Made by a program: the position numbers and the translations under genes. A stretch of DNA of 64,000 nt from Stutzerimonas stutzeri. GTDB lineage: Bacteria > Pseudomonadota > Gammaproteobacteria > Pseudomonadales > Pseudomonadaceae. The notes below the pieces were generated by a model. The model worked only from the letters and a program-made list of their open reading frames with translations. It was not told the DNA's origin and searched no databases. Below are positions 17,144 through 25,863 of this stretch, in pieces. Each line of letters begins with the position of its first letter. Position 1 is the stretch's first letter. The DNA lies in assembly GCF_002909485.1 (NCBI RefSeq), contig NZ_PPXG01000003.1:248001-312000 (forward strand). Direction: 5' to 3'.

Positions 17144-18033
17144 TAGACGGCCTTCGTCACGGTGAGGCCCGAACGACGCAGGGCCAGTGCCAGGGCGTCG
17201 GCCAGGCTGGCCTTGGTCACGATGCCTTGCAGGTCCAGCCCCAGGTGCACGATGGTCTGTGCGATCTGCGGACGTACGCCGCTGATGATGCAGTCGGCAC
17301 CCATCAGGCGAATGGCGGTGACTGTCTTCAACAGATGCTGAGCCACCAATGTATCGACCGTCGGCACGCCGGTGATATCGATGATGGCGATTTCCGAACC
17401 GGTATCGACGATGCGCTGCAGCAACGATTCCATCACTACCTGGGTACGCTGCGAGTCAAGGGTGCCGATCATCGGCAGGGCGAGTACGCCGTCCCACAGT
17501 TTGACCACCGGCGTCGACAGCTCCAGCAACTCTTCCTGCTGGCGCTTGATCACCTCTTCGCGGGACTTCTGGAAAGTGCGCACGGTGTACAGCCCGAGGC
17601 TGTCGATTAGCTCGGATACCGCCCACAGCTGCTCGGCGAATACCGCCGGCTCGTTGGCGTACTCGCTCTGCAGCAGAGTCATCAGCGGACGCTTGATGGC
17701 GAAGATGAAACCGGCGGTCTGCTGCGAGTCGAGACCCAGCAGTGCGCGGCTACGCGAGAGCTTTTCCAGATACAGACGCATGCCATCCCAGGCCGGACCT
17801 TGAATGTCGGCAGAGCCGTCTGCCGTTCCGCTGATCAGCTGGCGGACGAAGTCGACGGCCTGCTGAGCAAGCTCTTCGGGCTTGACAGCGTGATAGCCGC
17901 CGAGGCTTTGCAGGTCGGACTTCCAGCTGCTGAGCAGTTCGGCCTGGTTGCGGGTGATGGTGTCGAGTGTGCGTTGCAGCAGGGCCGCCATAGGTCTAGC
18001 TCCAGATTTGGCTTGATCGTCCATGTTCACCAT
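17143..18033 (-). CDS. rsbR: RsbR-like stressosome sensor (RsbRD-type N-domain plus STAS)
   Basis: A 296-residue protein. An all-helical N-terminal sensor region (about 15-160), rich in Leu and Gln and resembling the RsbRD_N group, is joined by a short helix (QKSREEVIKRQQEEL) to a C-terminal STAS domain. Both regulatory threonines are present: Thr228 in GVPTVDT and Thr260 in VRPQIAQT, equivalent to Thr171 and Thr205 of B. subtilis RsbRA. First gene of the operon. A second Met three residues in is an alternative start. The sensed signal is unknown. Confidence 0.9.
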   Translation of the reverse strand: MVNMDDQAKSGARPMAALLQRTLDTITRNQAELLSSWKSDLQSLGGYHAVKPEELAQQAVDFVRQLISGTADGSADIQGPAWDGMRLYLEKLSRSRALLGLDSQQTAGFIFAIKRPLMTLLQSEYANEPAVFAEQLWAVSELIDSLGLYTVRTFQKSREEVIKRQQEELLELSTPVVKLWDGVLALPMIGTLDSQRTQVVMESLLQRIVDTGSEIAIIDITGVPTVDTLVAQHLLKTVTAIRLMGADCIISGVRPQIAQTIVHLGLDLQGIVTKASLADALALALRRSGLTVTKAV

Positions 18034-18186
18034 GGCGCGTTAATAGGAATAGATACCCGCCTTGCGGCGATGTTCCACAGTGCCAGCGGTGGCTTGGCAG
18101 CTTTTCGGTATTTCCGACAAAAAAACTGGGAGATAGTAGCAAATGGGCATCAGCTACACGCAGAGATTCGGGACCCGGACGAGCAA

Positions 18187-19086
18187 TCAGCTGGGCGCCA
18201 CGGCATCGATCTGCTCGGTCAGCCATTGCAGCGCCGAGTCGTTCTGCCGCTGCGCGACGCTGACGATATCCAGCGCGAAGGTGCCGAGATCGAACGGCAG
18301 ATCGAAGATTTGCAGCGGCAGTAAGGTGGCGAAATAGCGTGCCAGCTGGGTCGGCAGTACGGCGGCGAGGTCGCTGCTGGCCACGATGTGGGCCGCCTGC
18401 AGGTAGTTCGGTGTGGTGTAGACGACCTTGCGTTCAAGCCCTTGAGCCTCCAGCCACTGGTCGACCATGCCGCGGGTCTGGCCGCCATGCACCCACAGGT
18501 GGCGCAGGCGCAGAAAGCTCTCCAGGTCCAGCCCCGCCCTGAGCAGCGGGTGGTCGCGGCGTACTGCTACCTGCAACGTCTCGCTGGCCCAGCGGCGTAC
18601 GTGAAAGCGCGACGGCACCTCGAGAAAGCGCCCGAGTACAAGGTCGACTTCGCCATTATCCAGCGCATCGACCGGTAGAGTTGGCGTCAGGTGCTGGATG
18701 GCCAACTGGATTCCTGGCGCGTGCTCGGCCAGCCGCCGCATCAGCGCTGGCATGCAGATCAGCTCCACATAATCGGTCACGGCGATGCGGAAGCGCTGCT
18801 GGCTGCGCGCCGGATCGAAGGCTTCGCCGGCAATCAGGCTGTGCTCGATCTGCTGCAGCGCATGGCGGATCGGCGCTTCCAGTGCCAGCGCCCTTGGCGT
18901 CGGCTGCATGGCACGCCCCGCACGCACCAGAAGGGGGTCGTCGAGCAATTCGCGCAGGCGATTGAGCGCATTACTGACCGCCGGCTGGCTGAGCGACAGC
19001 CGCTCGGCGGCACGAGAGACGTTGCGCTCGCGCAGCAGGGCGTCCAGCACGCGGAGCAGGTTGAGGTCGAAGTTGTAGATATTCAT
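18187..19086 (-). CDS. LysR-family transcriptional regulator
   Basis: A 299-residue protein beginning MNIYNFDLNLLRVLDALL. It has a winged helix-turn-helix (residues about 5-62, RAAERLSLSQPAVSNALNRL) and a LysR substrate-binding domain. Upstream TTG or ATG starts lack a ribosome-binding site and add non-homologous residues. It is divergent from the 3-hydroxyacyl-CoA dehydrogenase gene with 102 bp between them, the usual arrangement for a LysR protein controlling its neighbour. The effector is unknown; an acyl-CoA or organic acid is plausible. Confidence 0.9.
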   Translation of the reverse strand: MNIYNFDLNLLRVLDALLRERNVSRAAERLSLSQPAVSNALNRLRELLDDPLLVRAGRAMQPTPRALALEAPIRHALQQIEHSLIAGEAFDPARSQQRFRIAVTDYVELICMPALMRRLAEHAPGIQLAIQHLTPTLPVDALDNGEVDLVLGRFLEVPSRFHVRRWASETLQVAVRRDHPLLRAGLDLESFLRLRHLWVHGGQTRGMVDQWLEAQGLERKVVYTTPNYLQAAHIVASSDLAAVLPTQLARYFATLLPLQIFDLPFDLGTFALDIVSVAQRQNDSALQWLTEQIDAVAPS

Positions 19087-19188
19087 TTGGTGAATTCGAA
19101 ACATCACAAGACTAAATTTCAAAAATAGTAGCGTCTTCGTCTATGGTTGGTCTCCAGTTTTTCCAGCCTTGCAACGAGGACAGCTGCA

Positions 19189-20427
19189 ATGAGCCAAACC
19201 CGCTTCGATATCCAGACCGCCGCCGTGATCGGCGCGGGCACCATGGGCCGCGGAATCGTCATGAGCCTGGCCAACACCGGCGTGCAGGTGCGCTGGCTGG
19301 ACAACAATCCCGAGATGCTCGAGCAGGCAGTGGGCGCGGTGGCCGACACCTACGCACACAATGTGCGCCAGGGCCGCATCGACGAGGCCGAAGCTACCGC
19401 GCGGCGCGGGCGTATCGCCAAGGCTGCCGATTACCAGGCGCTGGCGGACGTGGATCTGGTGATCGAGGCGGTCTACGAGAACCTCGAACTCAAGCAGAAG
19501 ATCTTCCGCGAGCTGGACGGCATCGTGAAGCCGAGCGGCATTCTGGCCAGCAACACCTCGGCGCTGGATATCGACGCCATCGCTGCCGTCACCAAGCGCC
19601 CGGAGCAGGTCGTGGGCCTGCACTTCTTCAGCCCGGCGCACATCATGAAACTGCTGGAGATCGTCCGCGGCGCGAAGACTTCGAAAGCGGTGCTCGAGGC
19701 TTCTACCGAGCTTGGCAAGCGCATGGGCAAGGTCAGCGTGATCGCCGGCAACTGCCAGGGTTTCATCGGTAACCGCATGCTCGCCACCTACGTGCGCGAG
19801 GCGCGGATGATGCTGCTCGAAGGCGCCTACCCGCATCAGGTGGACGCCGCGCTGCAGGGCTTCGGCTTCGCCATGGGCCCGTTCCGTATGTACGACGTGG
19901 TCGGTATCGACCTGGAGTGGCGCGCCCGCGAGCTGGCCGGCAAGGACCAGGACGAAGCCGAGGTGCAGGTGGATAACCGTCTCTGCGAGCTGGGCCGCTT
20001 CGGCCAGAAGTCGCGGATGGGCTACTACCGCTACGCCGAGGGCAGCCGCCAGGCCGAGCACGATCCGGAAGTGGATGCGCTGGTGCAGCGTGAGTCCGAG
20101 CGGCTCGGTTATGAGCGTCGCGAGATTGGCAGTGAGGAAATCCTCGAGCGCTGCCTGCTGGCGCTGGTTAACGAAGGCGCGAAGATTCTCGAGGAAGGCA
20201 TGGCTGAGTCCAGCGCCGATATCGACACTGTCTACCTCTATGGTTACGGCTTCCCCGCCGAAGTCGGTGGGCCGATGACCTGGGCCGATCGTCAGGCCTT
20301 ACCCGCTATCCGTGATCGCTTGAATGCCCTCGCCGAGCAACACGGCGAGCACTGGAAGCCTGCCGAGCTGATCGACAGCCCGGCCACCCTCGGCGGCCGC
20401 TTCGCTGACTACAAGAAGGAGGCTTGA
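19189..20427 (+). CDS. 3-hydroxyacyl-CoA dehydrogenase
   Basis: A 412-residue NAD+-dependent enzyme. The N-terminal Rossmann motif AAVIGAGTMGRGI and the catalytic HFFSPAHIMKLLEIV segment are intact. Two C-terminal helical 3HCDH domains follow (GFIGNRML and YGYGFPAEVGGPM). It oxidises L-3-hydroxyacyl-CoA in beta-oxidation-like pathways. The start ATG follows GAGGA. The gene is 2 bases from the acyl-CoA dehydrogenase start and certainly in the same operon. Chain-length preference cannot be predicted. Confidence 0.93.
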   Translation: MSQTRFDIQTAAVIGAGTMGRGIVMSLANTGVQVRWLDNNPEMLEQAVGAVADTYAHNVRQGRIDEAEATARRGRIAKAADYQALADVDLVIEAVYENLELKQKIFRELDGIVKPSGILASNTSALDIDAIAAVTKRPEQVVGLHFFSPAHIMKLLEIVRGAKTSKAVLEASTELGKRMGKVSVIAGNCQGFIGNRMLATYVREARMMLLEGAYPHQVDAALQGFGFAMGPFRMYDVVGIDLEWRARELAGKDQDEAEVQVDNRLCELGRFGQKSRMGYYRYAEGSRQAEHDPEVDALVQRESERLGYERREIGSEEILERCLLALVNEGAKILEEGMAESSADIDTVYLYGYGFPAEVGGPMTWADRQALPAIRDRLNALAEQHGEHWKPAELIDSPATLGGRFADYKKEA

Positions 20428-20429
20428 GC

Positions 20430-22220
20430 ATGGAATACAAGGCCCCCCTGCGTGACATGCGCTTCGTGCTGCACGAGCTGTTCGACGCCACCAGTCATTG
20501 CGAATTGCTCGGCAACGGCCTGGACCGCGAGCTGATCGACGGCGTGCTGGAAGAAGCCGCGCGCTATACCGGCGGCGAGATCGCCCCGCTCAATCGCAAC
20601 AGCGACGAAGAGGGCGTAACCCTGGAAAACGGTGAGGTCCGCACGCCGCAGGGTTTCGTCGAGGCGTACAGGCAGTACGTCGACAACGGCTGGGCGAGCA
20701 TGACCGGGCCGACCGAGTACGGCGGCCAGGGCTTTCCGCAATTGGTAGCCTGCAATTTCCATGAGATGCTGATGGCGGCGTCCCTGTCCTTTCGCATCTA
20801 CTCGGGCCTGACCGAGGGCGCGGTGCTGGCGCTGTACAAGCACGGCAGCGACGAGCTGAAGAACGCCTATCTGGAAAAGCTGGTCAGCGGCAGCTGGAGC
20901 GGCACCATGTGCCTGACCGAGCCGCAGGCCGGCACCGACCTCGCGCTGCTGCGCACCAAGGCCGAGCCTCAAGTGGACGGCAGCTACAAGGTCAGCGGCA
21001 GCAAGATCTTCATTTCCGGCGGCGAGCACGACATGAGCGAGAACATCGTGCATCTGGTGCTGGCGCGGCTGCCGGATGCGCCAGCCGGGGTGAAGGGCAT
21101 CAGCCTGCTGCTGGTGCCCAAGTTCATCGCCAACGTCGATGGCACGCCAGGCGAGCGTAACGCGCTGTCCTGCGGTGCGATCGAGCACAAGATGGGCATC
21201 AAGGGCGCGGCCACCTGCGTGATGAACTTCGATGGCGCCACCGGCTGGGTCGTCGGCGAGCCCAACCAGGGCCTGGCGTGCATGTTCACCATGATGAATG
21301 ACGCGCGTTTCCAGGTCGGCCTGCAGGGCCTCGGGATTGCTGAACAGGCTTATCAGGGTTCGCTCGCCTATGCCCGTGAGCGTCTGCAATCGCGCGGACT
21401 GGCTGGCGTGCAGCACCCGGACAAACCGGCCGACCCGATCATCGTGCACCCGGATGTGCGCCGCATGCTGCTGACGCAGAAGACGCTGGTCGAAGGCAGC
21501 CGCATGCTGGCCGCCTACTGCGCCCGGCAGCTGGACCTCGAGCACGGCCATCCCGAGCCGAGCTATCGCAAGGCAGCAAGCAAGCGCGCTGCGTTGCTGA
21601 TACCCATCGTCAAAGCCTTCTTCACCGATATGGGCCAGGAAGTCGCGAGCCTCGGCGTGCAGGTCTATGGCGGGCACGGTTATATCCGCGAGTGGGGCAT
21701 GGAGCAGCTGATGCGCGACAGCCGCATCACCCAGCTCTACGAGGGCACCAATGGTATCCAGGCGCTCGACTACATTCGTCGCAAGCTGCTCGGTGATGGC
21801 GGCGCGGAGCTGTCCGCGTTGCAGGCGGAATTCAGCGAGGTTTGCGACCGCCAGATCGACCGGCCGGCACTGCATGAGATGGCCAGCAAGGTGCAGGCAC
21901 GTATCGGCGAGTGGCGCGAGTTGAGTGCCGAGATTATTGCGGCGACAGGGCGCGATCCGCAGGAGATCGGTGCAGTGTCGATGGATTTCCTCCAGTACTC
22001 GGCCTATGTCCTGTTGGCCGGGCTGTGGCTGCAGGCGGCAGGTCGCGCGCAGGATGCGTTGGGGCAGGGCAGCGGTGAAGAGGCGTTCTATCAGGCCAAG
22101 CTGGCCAGTGCGGATTTCTACCTGCGCCGTTTACTGCCGCGGGCGAGTGCGCATCGGGAAGCGATTCAGGGTGGTGCCGGGTGTTTGATGGCGTTGCCTG
22201 AGGCGGATTTTGCGTTTTGA
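20430..22220 (+). CDS. Acyl-CoA dehydrogenase (long form)
   Basis: A 596-residue FAD enzyme of the long acyl-CoA dehydrogenase group, with a C-terminal extension as in DmdC/FadE-like proteins. Characteristic segments are MCLTEPQAGTDL, KVSGSKIFISGG and a conserved region ITQLYEGTNGIQ holding the likely catalytic base. It introduces the alpha-beta double bond into acyl-CoA. AAGGAGG lies eight bases before the ATG. Its product would need a hydratase to reach the dehydrogenase upstream; no hydratase gene is in this cluster. Confidence 0.93.
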   Translation: MEYKAPLRDMRFVLHELFDATSHCELLGNGLDRELIDGVLEEAARYTGGEIAPLNRNSDEEGVTLENGEVRTPQGFVEAYRQYVDNGWASMTGPTEYGGQGFPQLVACNFHEMLMAASLSFRIYSGLTEGAVLALYKHGSDELKNAYLEKLVSGSWSGTMCLTEPQAGTDLALLRTKAEPQVDGSYKVSGSKIFISGGEHDMSENIVHLVLARLPDAPAGVKGISLLLVPKFIANVDGTPGERNALSCGAIEHKMGIKGAATCVMNFDGATGWVVGEPNQGLACMFTMMNDARFQVGLQGLGIAEQAYQGSLAYARERLQSRGLAGVQHPDKPADPIIVHPDVRRMLLTQKTLVEGSRMLAAYCARQLDLEHGHPEPSYRKAASKRAALLIPIVKAFFTDMGQEVASLGVQVYGGHGYIREWGMEQLMRDSRITQLYEGTNGIQALDYIRRKLLGDGGAELSALQAEFSEVCDRQIDRPALHEMASKVQARIGEWRELSAEIIAATGRDPQEIGAVSMDFLQYSAYVLLAGLWLQAAGRAQDALGQGSGEEAFYQAKLASADFYLRRLLPRASAHREAIQGGAGCLMALPEADFAF

Positions 22221-22304
22221 GTGAGGCTGACCCGCGCGGGGCTCGCAGTAGATCAAAGTCGGTTTACTAGCGATGCCTAGTTTTGTCCGAGGCCATTCCT
22301 TGCT

Positions 22305-22440
22305 CCCTTCACCCCTAAGCCGGACGCCCCAACCCTCTCCCCAGTGGGGAGAAGAATTGACGAGTGACGGTAGGACGCGGTGCTGGGCTACAACACAGAA
22401 CTACCCCCTCTCCCTCCGGGAGAGGGCTGGGGTGAGGGCG
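22305..22440. repeat. Inverted CT-rich intergenic repeat pair
   Basis: A left arm (CCCTTCACCCC ... ACCCTCTCCCCAGTGGGGAGA, 22305-22352) and a right arm (CCCTCTCCCTCCGGGAGAGGG then CTGGGGTGAGGG, 22404-22439) are imperfect reverse complements. Each contains its own hairpin. This class of short CCCTCTCCC/GGGAGAGGG element is common between proteobacterial genes. It ends before a T-run at 22442 and may also stop transcription after the acyl-CoA dehydrogenase gene. Confidence 0.6.
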
Positions 22441-22494
22441 CTTTTTTACTTGACCGCCTTTGCCAAAGCCGAAACAAAACAATCAGGAGGCAGC

Positions 22495-23658
22495 ATGCAT
22501 CCGTTCAGCTTTGCCACAACCGCTCAATTGATCTGTGAGCCCGGCTCTTCTCGCCGTTTGGCCAGCCTCTGCAAGGAGCGCGGCGCGCGTTCCGTATTGG
22601 TCGTCACCGATCCGGGCATCACCCGTTTCGGCCTGCTCAACGAAGTATTGCCTGGCTTCGAGACCGAAGGATTGCAGGTCGCCGTCTACGACCAGGTCAT
22701 CGCTGATCCGCCAGAAAATATCGTGATGGCTGCGGTCGAGCAGGCTAAAGCGTGCGGTGCCGATCTCATCATCGGCTTTGGCGGCGGCAGCTCCATGGAC
22801 GTCGCCAAGCTGGTGGCGTTGCTGGCGCATCCGGCCTGTGGCCAGTCACTGCAGGACATCTATGGTGTCGGCAACGCCAAAGGCCAGCGCCTGCCCCTGA
22901 TCCAGGTGCCGACCACCGCCGGCACCGGCTCGGAAGTCACGCAGATCGCCATCATCACCACCGGCGAAACCACCAAGATGGGCGTGGTATCGACTCTGCT
23001 GCTGCCCGATCTGGCGCTGCTCGACGCCGATCTCACCCTCGGATTGCCGCCTGCGGTCACCGCAGCGACAGGCATCGATGCCATGGTGCACGCGATCGAG
23101 GCTTACACCAGTGCGTTGAAGAAAAACCCCATGTCCGACCTGTTGGCCCGCGAAGCGCTACGCCTGCTGGCCGCCAACCTCGACGAGGCCGTGCATAACG
23201 GCAGCAACCGCGAGGCACGCCAGGCCATGCTGCTTGGCGCCTGCCTGGCCGGGCAGGCATTCGCCAATGCGCCGGTGGCGGCGGTGCATGCCTTGGCCTA
23301 TCCACTGGGTGGCAATTTCCATATCCCGCACGGGCTGTCGAACGCACTGGTGTTGCCGCAGGTGTTGCGCTTCAACGTCAGCGCGGCGACCACGCATTAC
23401 GGTGAGCTGGCGCCGATCATTCTCGGCGATCGTCTGCGCACGGATGACCCTTCGACCTACGCCGAACAGCTGATCGAGGAATTCGAGCAGATGAGCGCTC
23501 GCGTCGGCCTGCCGACTCGTCTACGCGATGCCGGCGTGCCGGAGGAGATGCTGCCGCAGCTGGCCAAGGAGGCGATGCTGCAGCAGCGCCTGCTGGTCAA
23601 CAACCCGCGCGAAGTCACCGAAGCCGATGCGCTGGCGATCTATCGCGCTGCCTATTGA
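22495..23658 (+). CDS. Iron-containing alcohol dehydrogenase
   Basis: A 387-residue group III alcohol dehydrogenase. It shows the NAD(P)-binding GFGGGSSMDVAK motif, TTAGTGSEVT, and metal-ligand histidines in the C-terminal half (AAVHALAYPLGG and HIPHGLSNALVLP). It interconverts an alcohol and an aldehyde or ketone. AGGAGG is nine bases upstream of the ATG; earlier in-frame starts run through the repeat element and are not real. It likely works with the flanking acyl-CoA genes, but the substrate is unknown. Confidence 0.92.
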   Translation: MHPFSFATTAQLICEPGSSRRLASLCKERGARSVLVVTDPGITRFGLLNEVLPGFETEGLQVAVYDQVIADPPENIVMAAVEQAKACGADLIIGFGGGSSMDVAKLVALLAHPACGQSLQDIYGVGNAKGQRLPLIQVPTTAGTGSEVTQIAIITTGETTKMGVVSTLLLPDLALLDADLTLGLPPAVTAATGIDAMVHAIEAYTSALKKNPMSDLLAREALRLLAANLDEAVHNGSNREARQAMLLGACLAGQAFANAPVAAVHALAYPLGGNFHIPHGLSNALVLPQVLRFNVSAATTHYGELAPIILGDRLRTDDPSTYAEQLIEEFEQMSARVGLPTRLRDAGVPEEMLPQLAKEAMLQQRLLVNNPREVTEADALAIYRAAY

Positions 23659-23717
23659 TTCGGTCGGCACACGCCATTGACTGCGGTGTGCCGGTCTGCT
23701 GAACAAGGATTTTACGA

Positions 23718-24152
23718 ATGGCCGAACAACCGCAGCCCCTGCGCGCTGATTACCTTCACTTCCAGCCCATCACCACGCGCTGGCACGACAACGACATCTA
23801 TGGTCACGTGAATAACGTCGTCTATTACAGCTATTTCGACAGCGCGGTGAATGCCTATCTGATCGAGCGCGGCGGGCTGGATATCCACGAAGGGGGCGTG
23901 GTTGGCTTCGTGGTCAGCTCCTCCTGTGACTACTTCGCCTCCATTGCCTTTCCGGATGCGCTAGATGTCGGCATGCGGGTGCGAAAACTGGGCAACAGTT
24001 CGGTGCAGTACGAGTTGGCGATCTTCAAGCAGGGCGAAGACGAAGCCTGCGCAGCGGGCCGCTTCGTGCATGTCTTCGTGGATCGCGCGAGCAATCGGCC
24101 CACGCCGATCCCGGATGAGCTGCGTCAGGCGCTGGAAGCATTGCAGGTGTGA
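23718..24152 (+). CDS. Acyl-CoA thioesterase, 4HBT hotdog family
   Basis: A 144-residue single hotdog-domain protein. The signature RWHDNDIYGHVNNVVYYSYFD carries the catalytic Asp of the 4-hydroxybenzoyl-CoA thioesterase class. It hydrolyses an acyl-CoA to free acid and CoA. It closes the LysR-linked catabolic cluster, 60 bases after the alcohol dehydrogenase. In other pseudomonads similar proteins accompany carnitine or short-chain acyl-CoA degradation, which is a possible but unproven role here. Confidence 0.88.
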   Translation: MAEQPQPLRADYLHFQPITTRWHDNDIYGHVNNVVYYSYFDSAVNAYLIERGGLDIHEGGVVGFVVSSSCDYFASIAFPDALDVGMRVRKLGNSSVQYELAIFKQGEDEACAAGRFVHVFVDRASNRPTPIPDELRQALEALQV

Positions 24153-24173
24153 CGGTGTAGCTTAGAGGGCGTG

Positions 24174-24207
24174 GCACGGCCGAGGCTCGGCCGAGGCTCG
24201 GCCGTGC
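24174..24207. repeat. Tandem-palindromic GC hairpin after the thioesterase
   Basis: The unit CGGCCGAGGCT is repeated twice inside a longer palindrome (GCACGGCCGAG ... CTCGGCCGTGC). It can fold in several registers. There is no T-run. It lies between convergent genes and may act as a two-way transcription barrier. Confidence 0.5.
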
Positions 24208-24274
24208 AGTTCAGTGGGCCAGTTGGATCGCCCTACAGATCGTTTGAGCCAGAGGGCGGGGCAGCTGCGCCCAC

Positions 24275-24736
24275 TCAATGGCGATGCTTGTGCTTATGTT
24301 TGTAGTGCCCCTTGGCTTTGCCCGGATGCCCGTAGTAGCGGCGGTCGTCACGGTAGCGGCGATCATTGCGATAGTCATCATCGTCGCCGTAGGCATTGCC
24401 GATGGCGCCGCCGGCTCCACCTCCGACCGCAGCACCGATGAGACCACCCGTGCTGCCGCCGACACGCTGGCCGATCACGTTGCCACCCGCCGCGCCCAGG
24501 CCGCCGCCGATGGCCGCTTCGGTGCGGCTGCGTTTGTCCGCGCCGACCATGCCGCCCGCAGCTCCGCCAACGCCTGCACCGATCGCAGCACCGGTAGAGC
24601 CACCCAGATGCTCGCCGACCACGGAGCCCAGAGCGCCGCCAAGTGCGCCACCGACGGCGGCTTCAGTGTTGCTGCCGGCGAATGCCGCGCCGCTGAGCAG
24701 GCTGGAAGACAACAGGAAAATCGAGGCGTACTTCAT
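24275..24736 (-). CDS. Glycine-zipper envelope protein with a His/Lys-rich tail
   Basis: A 153-residue protein. A Sec signal peptide (MKYASIFLLSSSLLSGAAFA) is followed by about 90 residues of Gly-xxx-Gly repeats (GGALGGALGSVVGEHLGG and similar). A polar segment DDDDYRNDRRYRDDRR and a tail KHKHKHRH follow. Glycine zippers pack as membrane-inserting hairpins in outer-membrane proteins. The His/Asp-rich tail might bind metal ions, an inference from composition. GGGATC precedes the start. Confidence 0.8.
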   Translation of the reverse strand: MKYASIFLLSSSLLSGAAFAGSNTEAAVGGALGGALGSVVGEHLGGSTGAAIGAGVGGAAGGMVGADKRSRTEAAIGGGLGAAGGNVIGQRVGGSTGGLIGAAVGGGAGGAIGNAYGDDDDYRNDRRYRDDRRYYGHPGKAKGHYKHKHKHRH

Positions 24737-24920
24737 GGTGTGATCCCATATGTGGAATTGCGCCGTGATCCTCACGTGCCGTTCCGCTTCGGGCAAGAGC
24801 GTCCCGACGAAATGCGTGATGCAGTTCCCGTTTGCTAACTCTTTGATTTGGCTCGGGAACTAGGGCGCTTTTCGGATGGTCTCAGCTCGCTTGTGGAGCC
24901 TAGATTAACCCGCTCCATAC

Positions 24921-25772
24921 TTAATCAAATTGCGCGGATAGCGGCGCGGCGGGGCTGTAGACCCGCGGTGGGCTGTGGTGCGGTAGGTGAATCAGATTAA
25001 GGTTATGCCGCTGCGCCCATTGGGCGGCCAGCCCGGTTGGTGAGGACAGACTTACCAGCGTCGGAATGCCGGCTCGCTGTACCTTGTGCACCAACTCCAG
25101 ACTGCAGCGGCTGGTAACGATAGCCAGGCCGCTATCGGCGACGCAGCCGGAGCGGGCCATGGCGCCAATCAACTTATCCAGAGCGTTATGTCGACCGATA
25201 TCTTCGCGGCCCAGGCTTATCTCTCCATTGGCACCCATGAACAGCGCTGCGTGGACTGCGCCGCAATCGCGGCCCAGCGGCTGAAATGCCTCGATACGTT
25301 GGCGCAGGTCCTGTAGCCAGCTCGAAGGCGGAAGCGCTGACGCCGGCATTACCGGAAGACGGGGCAGCGCGTGCTCCAACGCTTCGACACCACATAGTCC
25401 GCAGCTGCTGGTGCCCGGTAGCTGGCGACGCTGCTGCTTGAGGCGCCAGAACGCGCGGCTGGAAATCTCCAGCTCGGCGCGCCTTGCGCTGCCCCGGCCG
25501 AGCAGACGAATGTCGTAGATATCGTCCAGCGAATCGACGAAACCATTGGCCAAGCTGAAACCGACCACGAAATCTTCCAGATCGGCCGGCGAGATCATCA
25601 TCACCGCCTGGCTGAGCCCGTTGTAGGCAATTGCCAGAGCGCACTCTTCGGCAAGGTCGACTGCGCACTGCCCATCCTCGTCGATGGGCTGGTAGCAATA
25701 GCGCTGACTGGCGCCGCTGGGAGGTTGCGTGGCACCTGCAAAGCCAGCGGACAGGCGAGACGGTGCGTTCAT
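24921..25772 (-). CDS. fdhD: FdhD, sulfurtransferase for formate dehydrogenase maturation
   Basis: A 283-residue protein. FdhD carries sulfur from IscS to the molybdenum cofactor of formate dehydrogenases. The catalytic motif CGLCG (Cys124 and Cys127) and the GREDIGRHNALDKLIG segment are intact. The start at MNAPSRLS is chosen from the family length; an upstream in-frame start would add 48 atypical residues. The only molybdoenzyme in this window is the YdeP/FdhF-like protein at 49060, a plausible client. Confidence 0.93.
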   Translation of the reverse strand: MNAPSRLSAGFAGATQPPSGASQRYCYQPIDEDGQCAVDLAEECALAIAYNGLSQAVMMISPADLEDFVVGFSLANGFVDSLDDIYDIRLLGRGSARRAELEISSRAFWRLKQQRRQLPGTSSCGLCGVEALEHALPRLPVMPASALPPSSWLQDLRQRIEAFQPLGRDCGAVHAALFMGANGEISLGREDIGRHNALDKLIGAMARSGCVADSGLAIVTSRCSLELVHKVQRAGIPTLVSLSSPTGLAAQWAQRHNLNLIHLPHHSPPRVYSPAAPLSAQFD

Positions 25773-25802
25773 CGGCAGCTGGGTCCCTAATGATCCTGCA
25801 GG

Positions 25803-25828
25803 GCCGGCGTGCCTGAAGGCAGGCCGGC
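25803..25828 (-). terminator. Strong hairpin between the hybrid kinase and fdhD
   Basis: GCCGGC-TGCC/GGCA-GCCGGC-type stem of about 10 bp around TGAA with single-base bulges. It lies just downstream of the kinase stop. It has no T-run, so it may be a REP-like element or a weak terminator. Confidence 0.4.
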
Positions 25829-25863
25829 AGATAGGGTTATGACCCCGGCCGGCCGTGGACGAT

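Noticed and set aside
19087..19122. Longer N-terminus for the LysR regulator from upstream TTG/ATG starts
   Set aside because: The extra residues precede the conserved helix-turn-helix start and have no ribosome-binding site.
20409..21875. A 488-codon open frame antisense to the acyl-CoA dehydrogenase gene
   Set aside because: It is a reverse-frame shadow of a clearly real gene; its composition (many His, Ala and Val from reversed codons) is not protein-like.
22273..22494. Longer N-terminus for the iron alcohol dehydrogenase
   Set aside because: The added residues would be translated from the CT-rich repeat element; AGGAGG marks the start at 22495.
24174..24207. A possible tRNA or structured RNA
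   Set aside because: The sequence is a tandem palindrome with no cloverleaf arms or conserved tRNA boxes.
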